Under the pieces are notes generated by a model, which was not told the origin of the DNA, did no database searches, and was given only the letters and a program-made list of their open reading frames with translations. 5,223 nt of DNA from Actinomycetota bacterium. Its GTDB lineage: Bacteria > Actinomycetota > Geothermincolia > Fen-727 > Anoxymicrobiaceae. The position numbers and the translations under genes are program-made. The stretch covers positions 1 through 5,223 of the forward strand of contig PMDX01000303.1 of the NCBI GenBank assembly GCA_003154635.1, in the 5' to 3' direction. Positions 1 to 5,223 of this stretch are shown here, in pieces (the first letter of the stretch is position 1; each line of letters opens with the position of its first letter).

Positions 1-281
1 CCGGCGTCGAGCGTCGGCCCCAGGTACGGGGTCCAGAGGTCCTCCGCCGGAACCGGCGGCAGGAGCTCTTCAGCGACCTTCATGACCGGCGCGCAATCGC
101 CGAGCTTCTCGACCTTCATGCCCGTCATTGCGTAGATTATTGGCAGGTAATATGCGGTGTTGGGAAAGCCTATCTCCTGGCCTTCCCCGTGTTTTTGCAT
201 TGCTTCATCAAGCCTCGCCGCCACCCTGTCATGGATGGCGTGTGCGCCTCTGATTGCGGCACTCGCGATTATCTTCGACAT
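1..281 (-). CDS. acsB: Acetyl-CoA synthase (ACS) beta subunit, N-terminal fragment
   Basis: This is the 5' end of the gene for acetyl-CoA synthase, which condenses CO, a methyl group from the corrinoid protein and CoA at the Ni-Ni-[4Fe-4S] A-cluster. Only 93 full codons are present before the window edge. The reading MSKIIASAAIRGAH, then IGFPNTAYYLPIIYAMTG (about residues 37-54) and VEKLGD (57-62), matches the start of the bacterial AcsB N-terminal domain, including its TAYYLP motif at 42-47. That domain docks on CODH and is absent from archaeal CdhC. From memory of Moorella AcsB, TAYYLP lies about 16 residues later there, so this protein has a shorter N-terminus. The ATG is supported by AAGGAGGAG ending 5 nt upstream. 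The A-cluster ligands lie outside the window. The gene follows cooS/acsA by 50 nt, as expected for the CODH/ACS complex. Confidence 0.9.
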   Translation of the reverse strand, partial: MSKIIASAAIRGAHAIHDRVAARLDEAMQKHGEGQEIGFPNTAYYLPIIYAMTGMKVEKLGDCAPVMKVAEELLPPVPAEDLWTPYLGPTLDA

Positions 282-286
282 CCAAA

Positions 287-295
287 CTCCTCCTT
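287..295 (-). promoter_or_regulatory. Shine-Dalgarno of acsB
   Basis: On the minus strand AAGGAGGAG is followed by the 5-nt spacer TTTGG and ATG. It is one of the strongest ribosome binding sites in the window and fixes the acsB start at 281. The 50-nt gap after cooS/acsA shows no convincing terminator or promoter. Confidence 0.8.
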
Positions 296-331
296 GTATC
301 GGTCAGTCAGTGCCAACCACCCGAAGCGACT

Positions 332-2281
332 CTATATCTCCAGCTCACGTCTCATTGCCATGTCATAGAGAACGCGCTCACGCTTGGCCGAAATCCCTAG
401 CGCCTCGCGCTTCGTGTCTATGAGGCTGAGGATCTTTCCAACCATCTTCTCGGGATCCTCCTCCCAGTGCCAGGCGTTGCCGTACAGATCGAAGATCCCC
501 TCGGAGAGGTAGTCGCTGAGCTTCTGGCTACCCGTGGTCGGCCAGTTCGCGCCGAACACGACGGCGGCACCGGAGGCTACGAAGTACTGGCCGATCGCGA
601 TGGCTTTCTCGCTCATCCACTCGGGAGCGCAACCCACAGCCGGCAGATCGGATATGTCGTCTCCCAGGCCACCCTCCTTGGCCATCGCGGTGAGGGCGAC
701 AAGGATGCGGCTGTTGTCTACGCAGGAACCCGCGTGGAGGACCGGCGGGATGCCGACCGCTTCGCAGATCTCGCGGAGGCCCTGGGGCATTACGCCTTCT
801 TTGTAAGCAATCTCGGGAGTCATGAGCCCGGTCTTTGCCACTTCCTGGGCGGCACAACCGGTCATGACGACGAGGCAGCCGTTGGCCACGAGCTCCTGCA
901 CCACGCGTACGTGGTTGCCTCCGCCCCTGACCCTCGGGTTGGAGCAGCCGACCACGCCGACCACGCCTCGGATGCGTCCGTCTATGACGCCGTCGTTGAG
1001 GGGTCGGTACGAAGCGCGGAACTTGCCGCCGAGCATGTAGTTGATGTACTCGTGGTCGTAACCGGCGATAAAATCGCTGGTCTGCTTTGGTATGTCCACT
1101 TCGCCCCTGTTGGGGAAGTTGTCGATGGCCATCTCCACAATTTTCTTAGCGGTGGAGAGCCCGGTCTCCTCATGGAATTCGACGTACTCCGCATTGGGCA
1201 TCCTGCCCTTGGTACTCGTGGTTATTATCTTGGTGTGGAAGCAGTTCGATATCTCACCCACTGCCTGGTAGATGCACTGCACGTCCACGACCATGGCTTC
1301 GATGGCACCCGTCAGGATGGCGAGTTCCTGCTGGAGCACGTTACCGGCGACCGGGATGCCATGCCTCGAGAGGATCTCGTTGGCCGTGCAGCAGATACCG
1401 GAGATGTTAATACCCTTTGCGCCCGCGGCCTCAGCCTTCTTGAGCATATCCTCGCTCTGGGCGGCAAGCAGGATCATCTCGGATAGCAACGGCTCGTGGC
1501 CGTGCACGACGATGTTGACCTCATCCTCCGAGAGGACGCCGAGGTTGATCTTGGCCTTGAGGGGTGTCGGGGTGCCGAACAGGATGTCCTGCAGTTCGGT
1601 CCCTATCATGGAGCCGCCCCACCCGTCGGCCAGCGCGCAGCGCGAGCCCTGGAGCATTATGTTCTCCATCTGCTGGTCGACTCCCACGGAAGTGCGGTGC
1701 ATCGTCTCGACGACCTCGCGGTCGATCCCGCGGGGGAATATGCCGAGCTTGCGCCAGATCTCAATGCGCTTCTCGGGCGCCCTCAGGCCGAACGTCAGCT
1801 CGCCTTCCTGCTGCCCGAACATCGCCAGGCACTTCTCGCCCACGTCAACGGCGATCTCCTCGACCGGCCGGTCTCCAACCTCGATGCCGAGGTCGACGGC
1901 GACCTCCAGCAGCTTGATGCGGTCCTTGATCTGGTACCCTTCGGCCTCGCCCTTCGCGGCCATCAGGAAGGTGTGGGCTACGGCCCTGCCATGATCGGAG
2001 TGCGCGGAAGAGCCGCTGGCTATCATACGGGCGAAGTTGCGTGCCGCGACGACTTCGGGTGTCGCGCCGCAGATGCCGCGCTTCTCCGGCTCGCCTTCCT
2101 TCTTTGCGGGGGTGAGCCTGCACGGGCCCATGTTGCATGTCTTACAGCAGATGCCGCTCGCACCTATGGTGCACTCCTTCATAGTCTCCGTCCGGCTGAA
2201 TGCGGTGGAGTGCTCTCCTTTTTCAGCCTTCTTGAGCATCTCTATTGATGCTTCACAAGACGTCCTGTCTTCAAAATCCAA
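332..2281 (-). CDS. cooS/acsA: Anaerobic Ni-Fe carbon monoxide dehydrogenase catalytic subunit
   Basis: Catalyses CO + H2O <=> CO2 + 2H+ + 2e-. Next to acsB it most likely supplies CO to acetyl-CoA synthase. At 649 residues it is close to the family length (about 630-675). All metal ligands can be assigned: cluster D Cys37 and Cys45; cluster B Cys46, Cys49, Cys54 and Cys71; C-cluster His262 (HGHEPLL), Cys298 (GICC), Cys336 (VDVQC), Cys446 (VGCSN), Cys476 (TGCAAQ) and Cys520 (GSCVDNS). The acid/base Lys is K559 (MSEKA). The His proton-relay series reads H94, H97, A100, H103, so one position is Ala. The segment PRGIDREVVETMHR (183-196) resembles stand-alone CooS enzymes more than Moorella AcsA. 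The start is TTG: an in-frame stop lies three codons upstream, and the next start, ATG at codon 15, has no Shine-Dalgarno. It ends with TAG. It forms a homodimer in the family. acsD lies 71 nt upstream and acsB 50 nt downstream. Confidence 0.97.
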   Translation of the reverse strand: MDFEDRTSCEASIEMLKKAEKGEHSTAFSRTETMKECTIGASGICCKTCNMGPCRLTPAKKEGEPEKRGICGATPEVVAARNFARMIASGSSAHSDHGRAVAHTFLMAAKGEAEGYQIKDRIKLLEVAVDLGIEVGDRPVEEIAVDVGEKCLAMFGQQEGELTFGLRAPEKRIEIWRKLGIFPRGIDREVVETMHRTSVGVDQQMENIMLQGSRCALADGWGGSMIGTELQDILFGTPTPLKAKINLGVLSEDEVNIVVHGHEPLLSEMILLAAQSEDMLKKAEAAGAKGINISGICCTANEILSRHGIPVAGNVLQQELAILTGAIEAMVVDVQCIYQAVGEISNCFHTKIITTSTKGRMPNAEYVEFHEETGLSTAKKIVEMAIDNFPNRGEVDIPKQTSDFIAGYDHEYINYMLGGKFRASYRPLNDGVIDGRIRGVVGVVGCSNPRVRGGGNHVRVVQELVANGCLVVMTGCAAQEVAKTGLMTPEIAYKEGVMPQGLREICEAVGIPPVLHAGSCVDNSRILVALTAMAKEGGLGDDISDLPAVGCAPEWMSEKAIAIGQYFVASGAAVVFGANWPTTGSQKLSDYLSEGIFDLYGNAWHWEEDPEKMVGKILSLIDTKREALGISAKRERVLYDMAMRRELEI

Positions 2282-2291
2282 CTGTCCTCAA

Positions 2292-2297
2292 CTCCTC
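2292..2297 (-). promoter_or_regulatory. Shine-Dalgarno candidate for cooS/acsA (TTG start)
   Basis: GAGGAG on the minus strand lies 10 nt before the TTG start at 2281; a weaker GAGG lies closer. The site sits in the 14-nt loop of a possible 5-bp hairpin with arms CTCAA (2306-2310, minus strand) and TTGAG (2287-2291). This supports the TTG start over the internal ATG at codon 15, but the long spacing and the non-ATG codon suggest modest initiation. Confidence 0.5.
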
Positions 2298-2321
2298 GTC
2301 TCTTCTTGAGCTCCTGACAAT

Positions 2322-2336
2322 CGGTCTTCTCGACCG
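2322..2336 (-). other. Small intergenic hairpin between acsD and cooS/acsA
   Basis: CGGTC and GACCG form a perfect 5-bp stem around a 5-nt loop (GAGAA on the transcribed strand). No U-run follows, so it is not an intrinsic terminator. It may be a minor mRNA structure, or chance. Confidence 0.3.
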
Positions 2337-2352
2337 GTTAGTTAGCGCGCAT

Positions 2353-3291
2353 TTAGCTCATGAGGCTGTCGATTACTTTCCTGACCGTCTTTATCGCTTC
2401 GGGATGGCGCATTATTAAGATGTCCGCCCCCGCTATCAGCAAAGAGGATGCAGTGAGTATCTCCCAGAGTATGCCCCTCTTATTCTCGTCACCCCACTGC
2501 GGCTCGTCCGCCGCCGGCGCTTTGGCCTCTTTGGCCTTCCAAGCCTCGGGCCCGACGTCAGCGATAAGGGGCATCTGGGTCATACCGTCATCCTGGCGCA
2601 GCGCCGCGATCTTGAACCTCTCCATGACCGAGTACGTGTACTCGAGGCCGTAACCCAGCGCGCCGGTCGTCGGGTCGACAATGATGTTGCCGACGTCCAC
2701 GCCCAGGTTTGAGAGAAGGATGTTGAGCTGCTTGGCAAGGTTGACGTCAATCGGCGTCTTGGCTGCAACCGTCTGCTTGTAACCGAGCGCGGCCGCGCCG
2801 ATCTTTTTGAAGTTGTCTTCGTTTGCCGGTCCAAGGACCACGTTCTTGCCTTCAGTAGCCATAGCCACCACCTTGAGGACTTCGCCGTCCTTCTCGGCAT
2901 CTTCCGCCCCGTAGATGATGACCGGTATCGTTACCGCCTCTACAACGGCCTTGGCCGTCTGCGCGGCATCTTCAGCCGACCTGTCGTCGCCCTTGGGGTC
3001 CGTGCTCTTGAGCCGTAGCGCGATAATGTCGGCGCCCCACTCGTCCTGGGCCTTCTTCGCCCAGGCGACAGGGTCGGACAGCACGTCGGCAAGCGGCCCG
3101 GCCACAACGGGGGACCATTCCTGCGGATTGTTGTCGTACACCTCGACGGCTATCTTCGGGCGGTTTGGCATAGAGCCCTCAAACGTGTAGAAAGGCAGTA
3201 CGTTCTCGCCGCCCACCTTCACATCGCCGGTTCCCAGGGTGACTTCACGAATCTTCGACTCGGTTGTCTCCTTCGGCATCTCAAACGCCAT
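2353..3291 (-). CDS. acsD: Corrinoid iron-sulfur protein small subunit (CO dehydrogenase/ACS delta subunit)
   Basis: Small subunit of the heterodimeric corrinoid/iron-sulfur protein, which takes the methyl group from methyl-THF (through AcsE) and delivers it to the ACS A-cluster. The 312-residue length matches the family (Moorella AcsD about 323). Family landmarks I recognise are LPFYTFEG (32-39), NRPKIAVEV (43-51), PIDVNLAKQLNILLSNL (180-196), DPTTGALGYGLEY (206-218), RGILWE (272-277) and MRHPEAI (294-300). The fold is a TIM barrel with no Fe-S cysteines of its own; the cluster belongs to the large subunit AcsC, which is not in the window. ATG start at 3291, with AAGGAAG at 3301-3307 and a 9-nt spacer; stop TAA. 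It lies between folD (78-nt gap) and cooS/acsA (71-nt gap). Not being next to acsC is unusual compared with clostridial clusters. Confidence 0.95.
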   Translation of the reverse strand: MAFEMPKETTESKIREVTLGTGDVKVGGENVLPFYTFEGSMPNRPKIAVEVYDNNPQEWSPVVAGPLADVLSDPVAWAKKAQDEWGADIIALRLKSTDPKGDDRSAEDAAQTAKAVVEAVTIPVIIYGAEDAEKDGEVLKVVAMATEGKNVVLGPANEDNFKKIGAAALGYKQTVAAKTPIDVNLAKQLNILLSNLGVDVGNIIVDPTTGALGYGLEYTYSVMERFKIAALRQDDGMTQMPLIADVGPEAWKAKEAKAPAADEPQWGDENKRGILWEILTASSLLIAGADILIMRHPEAIKTVRKVIDSLMS

Positions 3292-3300
3292 TTGGTTCCA

Positions 3301-3307
3301 CTTCCTT
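3301..3307 (-). promoter_or_regulatory. Shine-Dalgarno of acsD
   Basis: AAGGAAG on the minus strand, 9 nt before the acsD ATG. It lies downstream of the GAAA-loop hairpin in the same gap and is not sequestered by it. Confidence 0.65.
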
Positions 3308-3327
3308 TCTAGCTTTACTTGCCACGG

Positions 3328-3352
3328 GCCGCATTGATTTTCATCAACGGGC
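3328..3352 (-). other. Intergenic hairpin with GAAA tetraloop between folD and acsD
   Basis: On the transcribed strand, 7 bp (CGTTGAT with ATCAATG, including one G-U pair) close a GAAA loop. After a single bulged C, 3 more G-C pairs (GCC with GGC) extend the stem. It lies 17 nt after the folD stop and about 20 nt before the acsD Shine-Dalgarno. No U-run follows it, so it is not a standard intrinsic terminator. It could protect or define mRNA ends within the operon; that role is inference. Confidence 0.5.
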
Positions 3353-3369
3353 GTTGCTCAACCGGCTGT

Positions 3370-4278
3370 TTACAGCCCGGCCTGCATCTTGGCCGCGGTA
3401 AGCGCATTCTTGAGCAACATCATGTTCGTGACGGCACCGACCCCGCCCGGGACCGGCGTAATCGCCTTTGCCTTTTCTTTGACGTTGTCGAAATCGACAT
3501 CTCCAACTGTCTTTGTCTTCGGCTTGCCCTTGTCGTTGAGTACGGGGTTGCCCTCGTCGTCGAGCACCTTGACACGGTTGATGCCGACATCGATGACGAC
3601 GGCGCCTTCCTTGACGAGGTCGGCCGTGACGAGCCCGGCCTTGCCGGCGGCGACTATGAGTATGTCCGCGCCGGTCGTATGCTTGGCCAGGTTTCCGGCC
3701 TGCGAGGTGAATATATGTGTAACGCTGATGGTCGCGTTGCGGTTGAGCGCGAGCATCGCCACGGGCTTACCAACGATGTTGGAGTGTCCCACTACGACTA
3801 TCTCGGCCCCTTCGAACTCGACCCCTACCCTGTCCAGCAGCTCGATGCATGCTGAAGGCGTCGCCGGCGCCAGCGTGGGCTCGCCGAGTAGCAGGCGCCC
3901 CATGTTCGCCGGGTGAAAGCAGTCGATGTCCTTGTCCTCGCGAATGTTCCTGATGACCGCCGAGTCGCTGATATGCTCTGGATACGGCCTCAGGGGAAGG
4001 ATTCCGCTGACCGCCGGGTCCTCGTTGAGCTCCTTGACGATTTTGATGACTTCTTCTTCGGTCGTCTCGGCCGGTACGGTCTTTTCGATGTAGTTGAACC
4101 CTACCAGCTCGCAGTTCTTTTCGACCTGACCGCGGTACATCTTCGAGCCGAAATCCTCACCTACCAGCAGCGTGGCTATGCCTGGCGCCAGACCCTTGGC
4201 CTTTAGTTTCTCCGTCTCCGCGACTATCTCCGCCTTGATCTCCTCAGCTATGGCATTACCGTCAATAATCTCCGCCAT
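3370..4278 (-). CDS. folD: Methylenetetrahydrofolate dehydrogenase (FolD family), probably lacking cyclohydrolase activity
   Basis: FolD-family enzyme of 302 residues, interconverting 5,10-methylene-THF and 5,10-methenyl-THF with NAD(P) in the methyl branch. The catalytic domain (about 1-140) shows IIDG (4-7), LLVGED (37-42), Y48 and KDID with D119. The Rossmann domain shows VVVGHSNIVGKP (161-172), ADILIVAAGKAG (204-215), VIDVGINR (228-235) and TPVPGGVG (274-281). Aligned to E. coli FolD, the tyrosine is kept (Y48), but the catalytic Lys54 position is V52 and the Gln98 position is L96 (GILPLRPYP instead of GILVQLPLP). Both residues are needed for cyclohydrolase chemistry, so I infer a dehydrogenase-only enzyme relying on the adjacent FchA. 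A loop at about 236-257 is some 16 residues longer than in E. coli. The ATG at 4278 has AGGAGGT 5 nt upstream; a TTG start at 4296 would run through that site and is rejected. NAD versus NADP preference is not clear. Confidence 0.93.
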   Translation of the reverse strand: MAEIIDGNAIAEEIKAEIVAETEKLKAKGLAPGIATLLVGEDFGSKMYRGQVEKNCELVGFNYIEKTVPAETTEEEVIKIVKELNEDPAVSGILPLRPYPEHISDSAVIRNIREDKDIDCFHPANMGRLLLGEPTLAPATPSACIELLDRVGVEFEGAEIVVVGHSNIVGKPVAMLALNRNATISVTHIFTSQAGNLAKHTTGADILIVAAGKAGLVTADLVKEGAVVIDVGINRVKVLDDEGNPVLNDKGKPKTKTVGDVDFDNVKEKAKAITPVPGGVGAVTNMMLLKNALTAAKMQAGL

Positions 4279-4283
4279 CGTAT

Positions 4284-4290
4284 ACCTCCT
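4284..4290 (-). promoter_or_regulatory. Shine-Dalgarno of folD overlapping the fchA stop codon
   Basis: AGGAGGT, 5 nt before the folD ATG, shares bases with the TAG stop of fchA (4289-4291). It sets the folD start at 4278, and translation of the two genes is probably coupled. Confidence 0.85.
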
Positions 4291-4915
4291 ACCCAAGCTT
4301 CCTGTACGTTACTTCGACTACTTTGTCTTTGAGTTCCGCCGTCCGTGAAAGTATATCCGTTATGCCCGCCCACTTCTCATCGTTGAACGCCTGATCCTTG
4401 ATGGTGCCCAGGTTGATCTTGACGTTCAGCGCGGCGCACTGGGCCCCGGCGTCCGCGAGGAGCACGGCTACTCCGGCGTCGCTCACGGCGCCGACGTTGC
4501 CGATGTCCGCCGCGGTATCGCTGAGCTCGGCCACCTGCAGGCACTGCTCGGCGATGGCGTAAGGCACCATTGTCGCGTCCTTGCATGCCGCCTGTATGGC
4601 GTCCGCCTTCTTCGCCTTTTCGTCATCGGTGTCACGCGGCATCTTGAAGGCCTTTGAGAGAACCCCGTAGACCTCCGTGTCTTCCTGCACGAGCTCCTGG
4701 AGCCTGGTGCGCACCGCCTCAGACCGTTTTACGAGCTCGTTGATCCGGTCCTGAACGTCGGCGTATTTCTCCTTGCCGATCGTGAGATTTGCGACCATGC
4801 TTACCAGCGCGGCGCCTATGGCCGCGGCCAGAGCGCTCGCCGAGCCCCCGCCGGGCTCCGGCGAAGCCGACGCAAGCTTGTCGAGAAAATCTACTATCTT
4901 GCCCTCTACGTACAT
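4289..4915 (-). CDS. fchA: Methenyltetrahydrofolate cyclohydrolase (FchA, formiminotransferase-cyclodeaminase C-terminal family)
   Basis: A 208-residue, all-helical cytoplasmic protein of the cyclodeaminase/cyclohydrolase family. In Wood-Ljungdahl clusters this protein interconverts 10-formyl-THF and 5,10-methenyl-THF. Landmarks: FLDKLAS (10-16), the glycine motif PGGGSASALAAAIGAAL (21-37), NLTIGKEKY (43-51), QEDTEVY (77-83) and NVGAVSDAGVAVLLADAGA (140-158) followed by ALNVKINL (162-169). The length matches stand-alone FchA (about 205-212). The ATG at 4915 is preceded by GAAGGAG ending 3 nt before it, a short spacing, but the protein begins just where the family does. Longer in-frame starts up to 5077 would overlap cooC by about 100 nt and add a sequence unlike the family. 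Its stop overlaps the folD Shine-Dalgarno, so the two are likely co-translated. It probably supplies the cyclohydrolase step that this FolD seems to lack. Confidence 0.95.
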   Translation of the reverse strand: MYVEGKIVDFLDKLASASPEPGGGSASALAAAIGAALVSMVANLTIGKEKYADVQDRINELVKRSEAVRTRLQELVQEDTEVYGVLSKAFKMPRDTDDEKAKKADAIQAACKDATMVPYAIAEQCLQVAELSDTAADIGNVGAVSDAGVAVLLADAGAQCAALNVKINLGTIKDQAFNDEKWAGITDILSRTAELKDKVVEVTYRKLG

Positions 4916-4918
4916 ATA

Positions 4919-4924
4919 CTCCTT
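4919..4924 (-). promoter_or_regulatory. Shine-Dalgarno of fchA
   Basis: AAGGAG on the minus strand with only a 3-nt spacer (TAT) before ATG. It supports the start at 4915 over upstream in-frame alternatives. The 61-nt gap between cooC and fchA also holds a G-rich tract and a weak 5-bp CGCCA/TGGCG pairing with a long loop, to which I assign no role. Confidence 0.6.
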
Positions 4925-4976
4925 CACCCCCTGTAAAACCGCGCCAACCCCCCGCAAAGAACCTGGCGTGGAAACA

Positions 4977-5223
4977 TTATCCTTTGACTCCCTGGAGGAC
5001 GCCCTCCAGTATCTCGCGCACGGCTGACCGCGCGGCAGAGCCCTCTCCCAGCTCGATGAGAGGCTTGCCCTCCTCATCGAAGCGGGCGACCTCGGGGTCG
5101 TCCGGCACTATTCCGGCCAGTTCTATGTCGAGGCCTTCGACCAGCTCCTTGAGAGAGCCCGCTAGAGGCCCGCGAGCTCGCGACAGCACCAGGTAAAACC
5201 TGCTGACCCCGATCTCCATCTCG
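4977..5223 (-). CDS. cooC: CooC/AcsF-like nickel-maturation ATPase (MinD/ParA type), C-terminal fragment
   Basis: Only the last 82 codons are in the window; the gene enters from the right edge and ends with TAA at 4977. The visible part has a beta strand FYLVLSRARG, a helix (LAGSLKELVEGL), then the segment IELAGIVPDDPEVARFDEEGKPLIEL and a final helix (ARSAVREILEGVLQGV). The pattern 'G-I-V/I-P-x-D/D-x-x-V-x-x-x-D-x-x-G-K/R-P-L' is typical of the C-terminal third of CooC/AcsF ATPases, which drive nickel insertion into CODH and ACS. The deviant Walker A, switch regions and the nickel-binding cysteines expected in CooC are outside the window, so CooC cannot be told from AcsF or a general MinD-type ATPase. 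The strand that usually ends in Asn-Lys/Arg reads LSRARG here. Position at the head of a CODH/ACS cluster supports the maturation role. Confidence 0.78.
   Translation of the reverse strand, partial: EMEIGVSRFYLVLSRARGPLAGSLKELVEGLDIELAGIVPDDPEVARFDEEGKPLIELGEGSAARSAVREILEGVLQGVKG

Noticed and set aside
301..312. GTCAGTCAGTG short tandem repeat upstream of acsB
   Set aside because: Fewer than three copies of a 4-nt unit; likely chance and not a regulatory repeat I can name.
467..1486. Long plus-strand ORF of 339 codons
   Set aside because: It lies entirely antisense to cooS/acsA, which has every metal ligand. The product has no recognisable motifs and is rich in His, Val and Asp, as expected from reading GC-rich codons backwards.
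1496..2248. Plus-strand ORF of 250 codons
   Set aside because: Antisense shadow of the N-terminal half of cooS/acsA, with no family resemblance and no independent ribosome binding site evident.
4279..4296. Six-residue N-terminal extension of FolD from a TTG
   Set aside because: The extension would be translated through the Shine-Dalgarno of the ATG at 4278; FolD proteins start at the MAxIIDG position.
4942..4968. CGCCA/TGGCG pairing and G-run in the cooC-fchA gap
   Set aside because: Only 5 bp with a loop of about 17 nt and no U-run; too weak to call a terminator or riboswitch.
4916..5077. 54-residue N-terminal extension of FchA
   Set aside because: It overlaps the cooC 3' end by about 100 nt, is arginine- and serine-rich and unlike FchA, and the internal ATG at 4915 has its own Shine-Dalgarno and matches the family start.
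1..5223. A new defence, mobile or CRISPR-type system
   Set aside because: Every gene belongs to a recognised Wood-Ljungdahl family, and there are no direct-repeat arrays, transposase genes, inverted terminal repeats, tRNA or rRNA signatures.

Overview
The window is a tightly packed, single-strand (minus) gene cluster for the bacterial Wood-Ljungdahl (reductive acetyl-CoA) pathway. All six genes read right to left, so in transcription order they are: cooC/acsF-like nickel-maturation ATPase (3' end only), fchA (methenyl-THF cyclohydrolase), folD (methylene-THF dehydrogenase), acsD (small subunit of the corrinoid iron-sulfur protein), cooS/acsA (Ni-CO dehydrogenase catalytic subunit) and acsB (acetyl-CoA synthase, N-terminus only). 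Gaps between genes are 10 to 78 nt and most starts have a clear Shine-Dalgarno sequence. No promoter or intrinsic terminator is visible, so the cluster looks like the middle of a longer operon that runs off both edges.

Layout: 5223-4977 cooC C-terminus; 4915-4289 fchA; 4278-3370 folD; 3291-2353 acsD; 2281-332 cooS/acsA; 281-1 acsB N-terminus. No intergenic stretch exceeds 300 bases. The plus strand carries only shadow ORFs antisense to these genes.

How they work together: FchA and FolD carry the folate-bound C1 unit from methenyl-THF to methylene-THF in the methyl branch. AcsD, with a large subunit not in the window, receives the methyl group on cobalamin. CooS/AcsA reduces CO2 to CO, and AcsB joins CO, methyl and CoA into acetyl-CoA. 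The CooC-like ATPase serves nickel loading of CODH or ACS.

Organism: a strict anaerobe of moderately high GC content, acetogenic or otherwise WLP-bearing. It is bacterial rather than archaeal, because the C1 carrier enzymes are folate types and AcsB has the bacterial N-terminal domain. The gene order differs from the familiar Moorella and clostridial acs clusters, and the CODH looks more CooS-like than Moorella AcsA-like. I cannot place it to phylum from sequence alone.

The pathway itself is well known. The most informative detail is that this FolD lacks the catalytic Lys and Gln of the cyclohydrolase reaction, which would make it a dehydrogenase-only enzyme dependent on the adjacent FchA.
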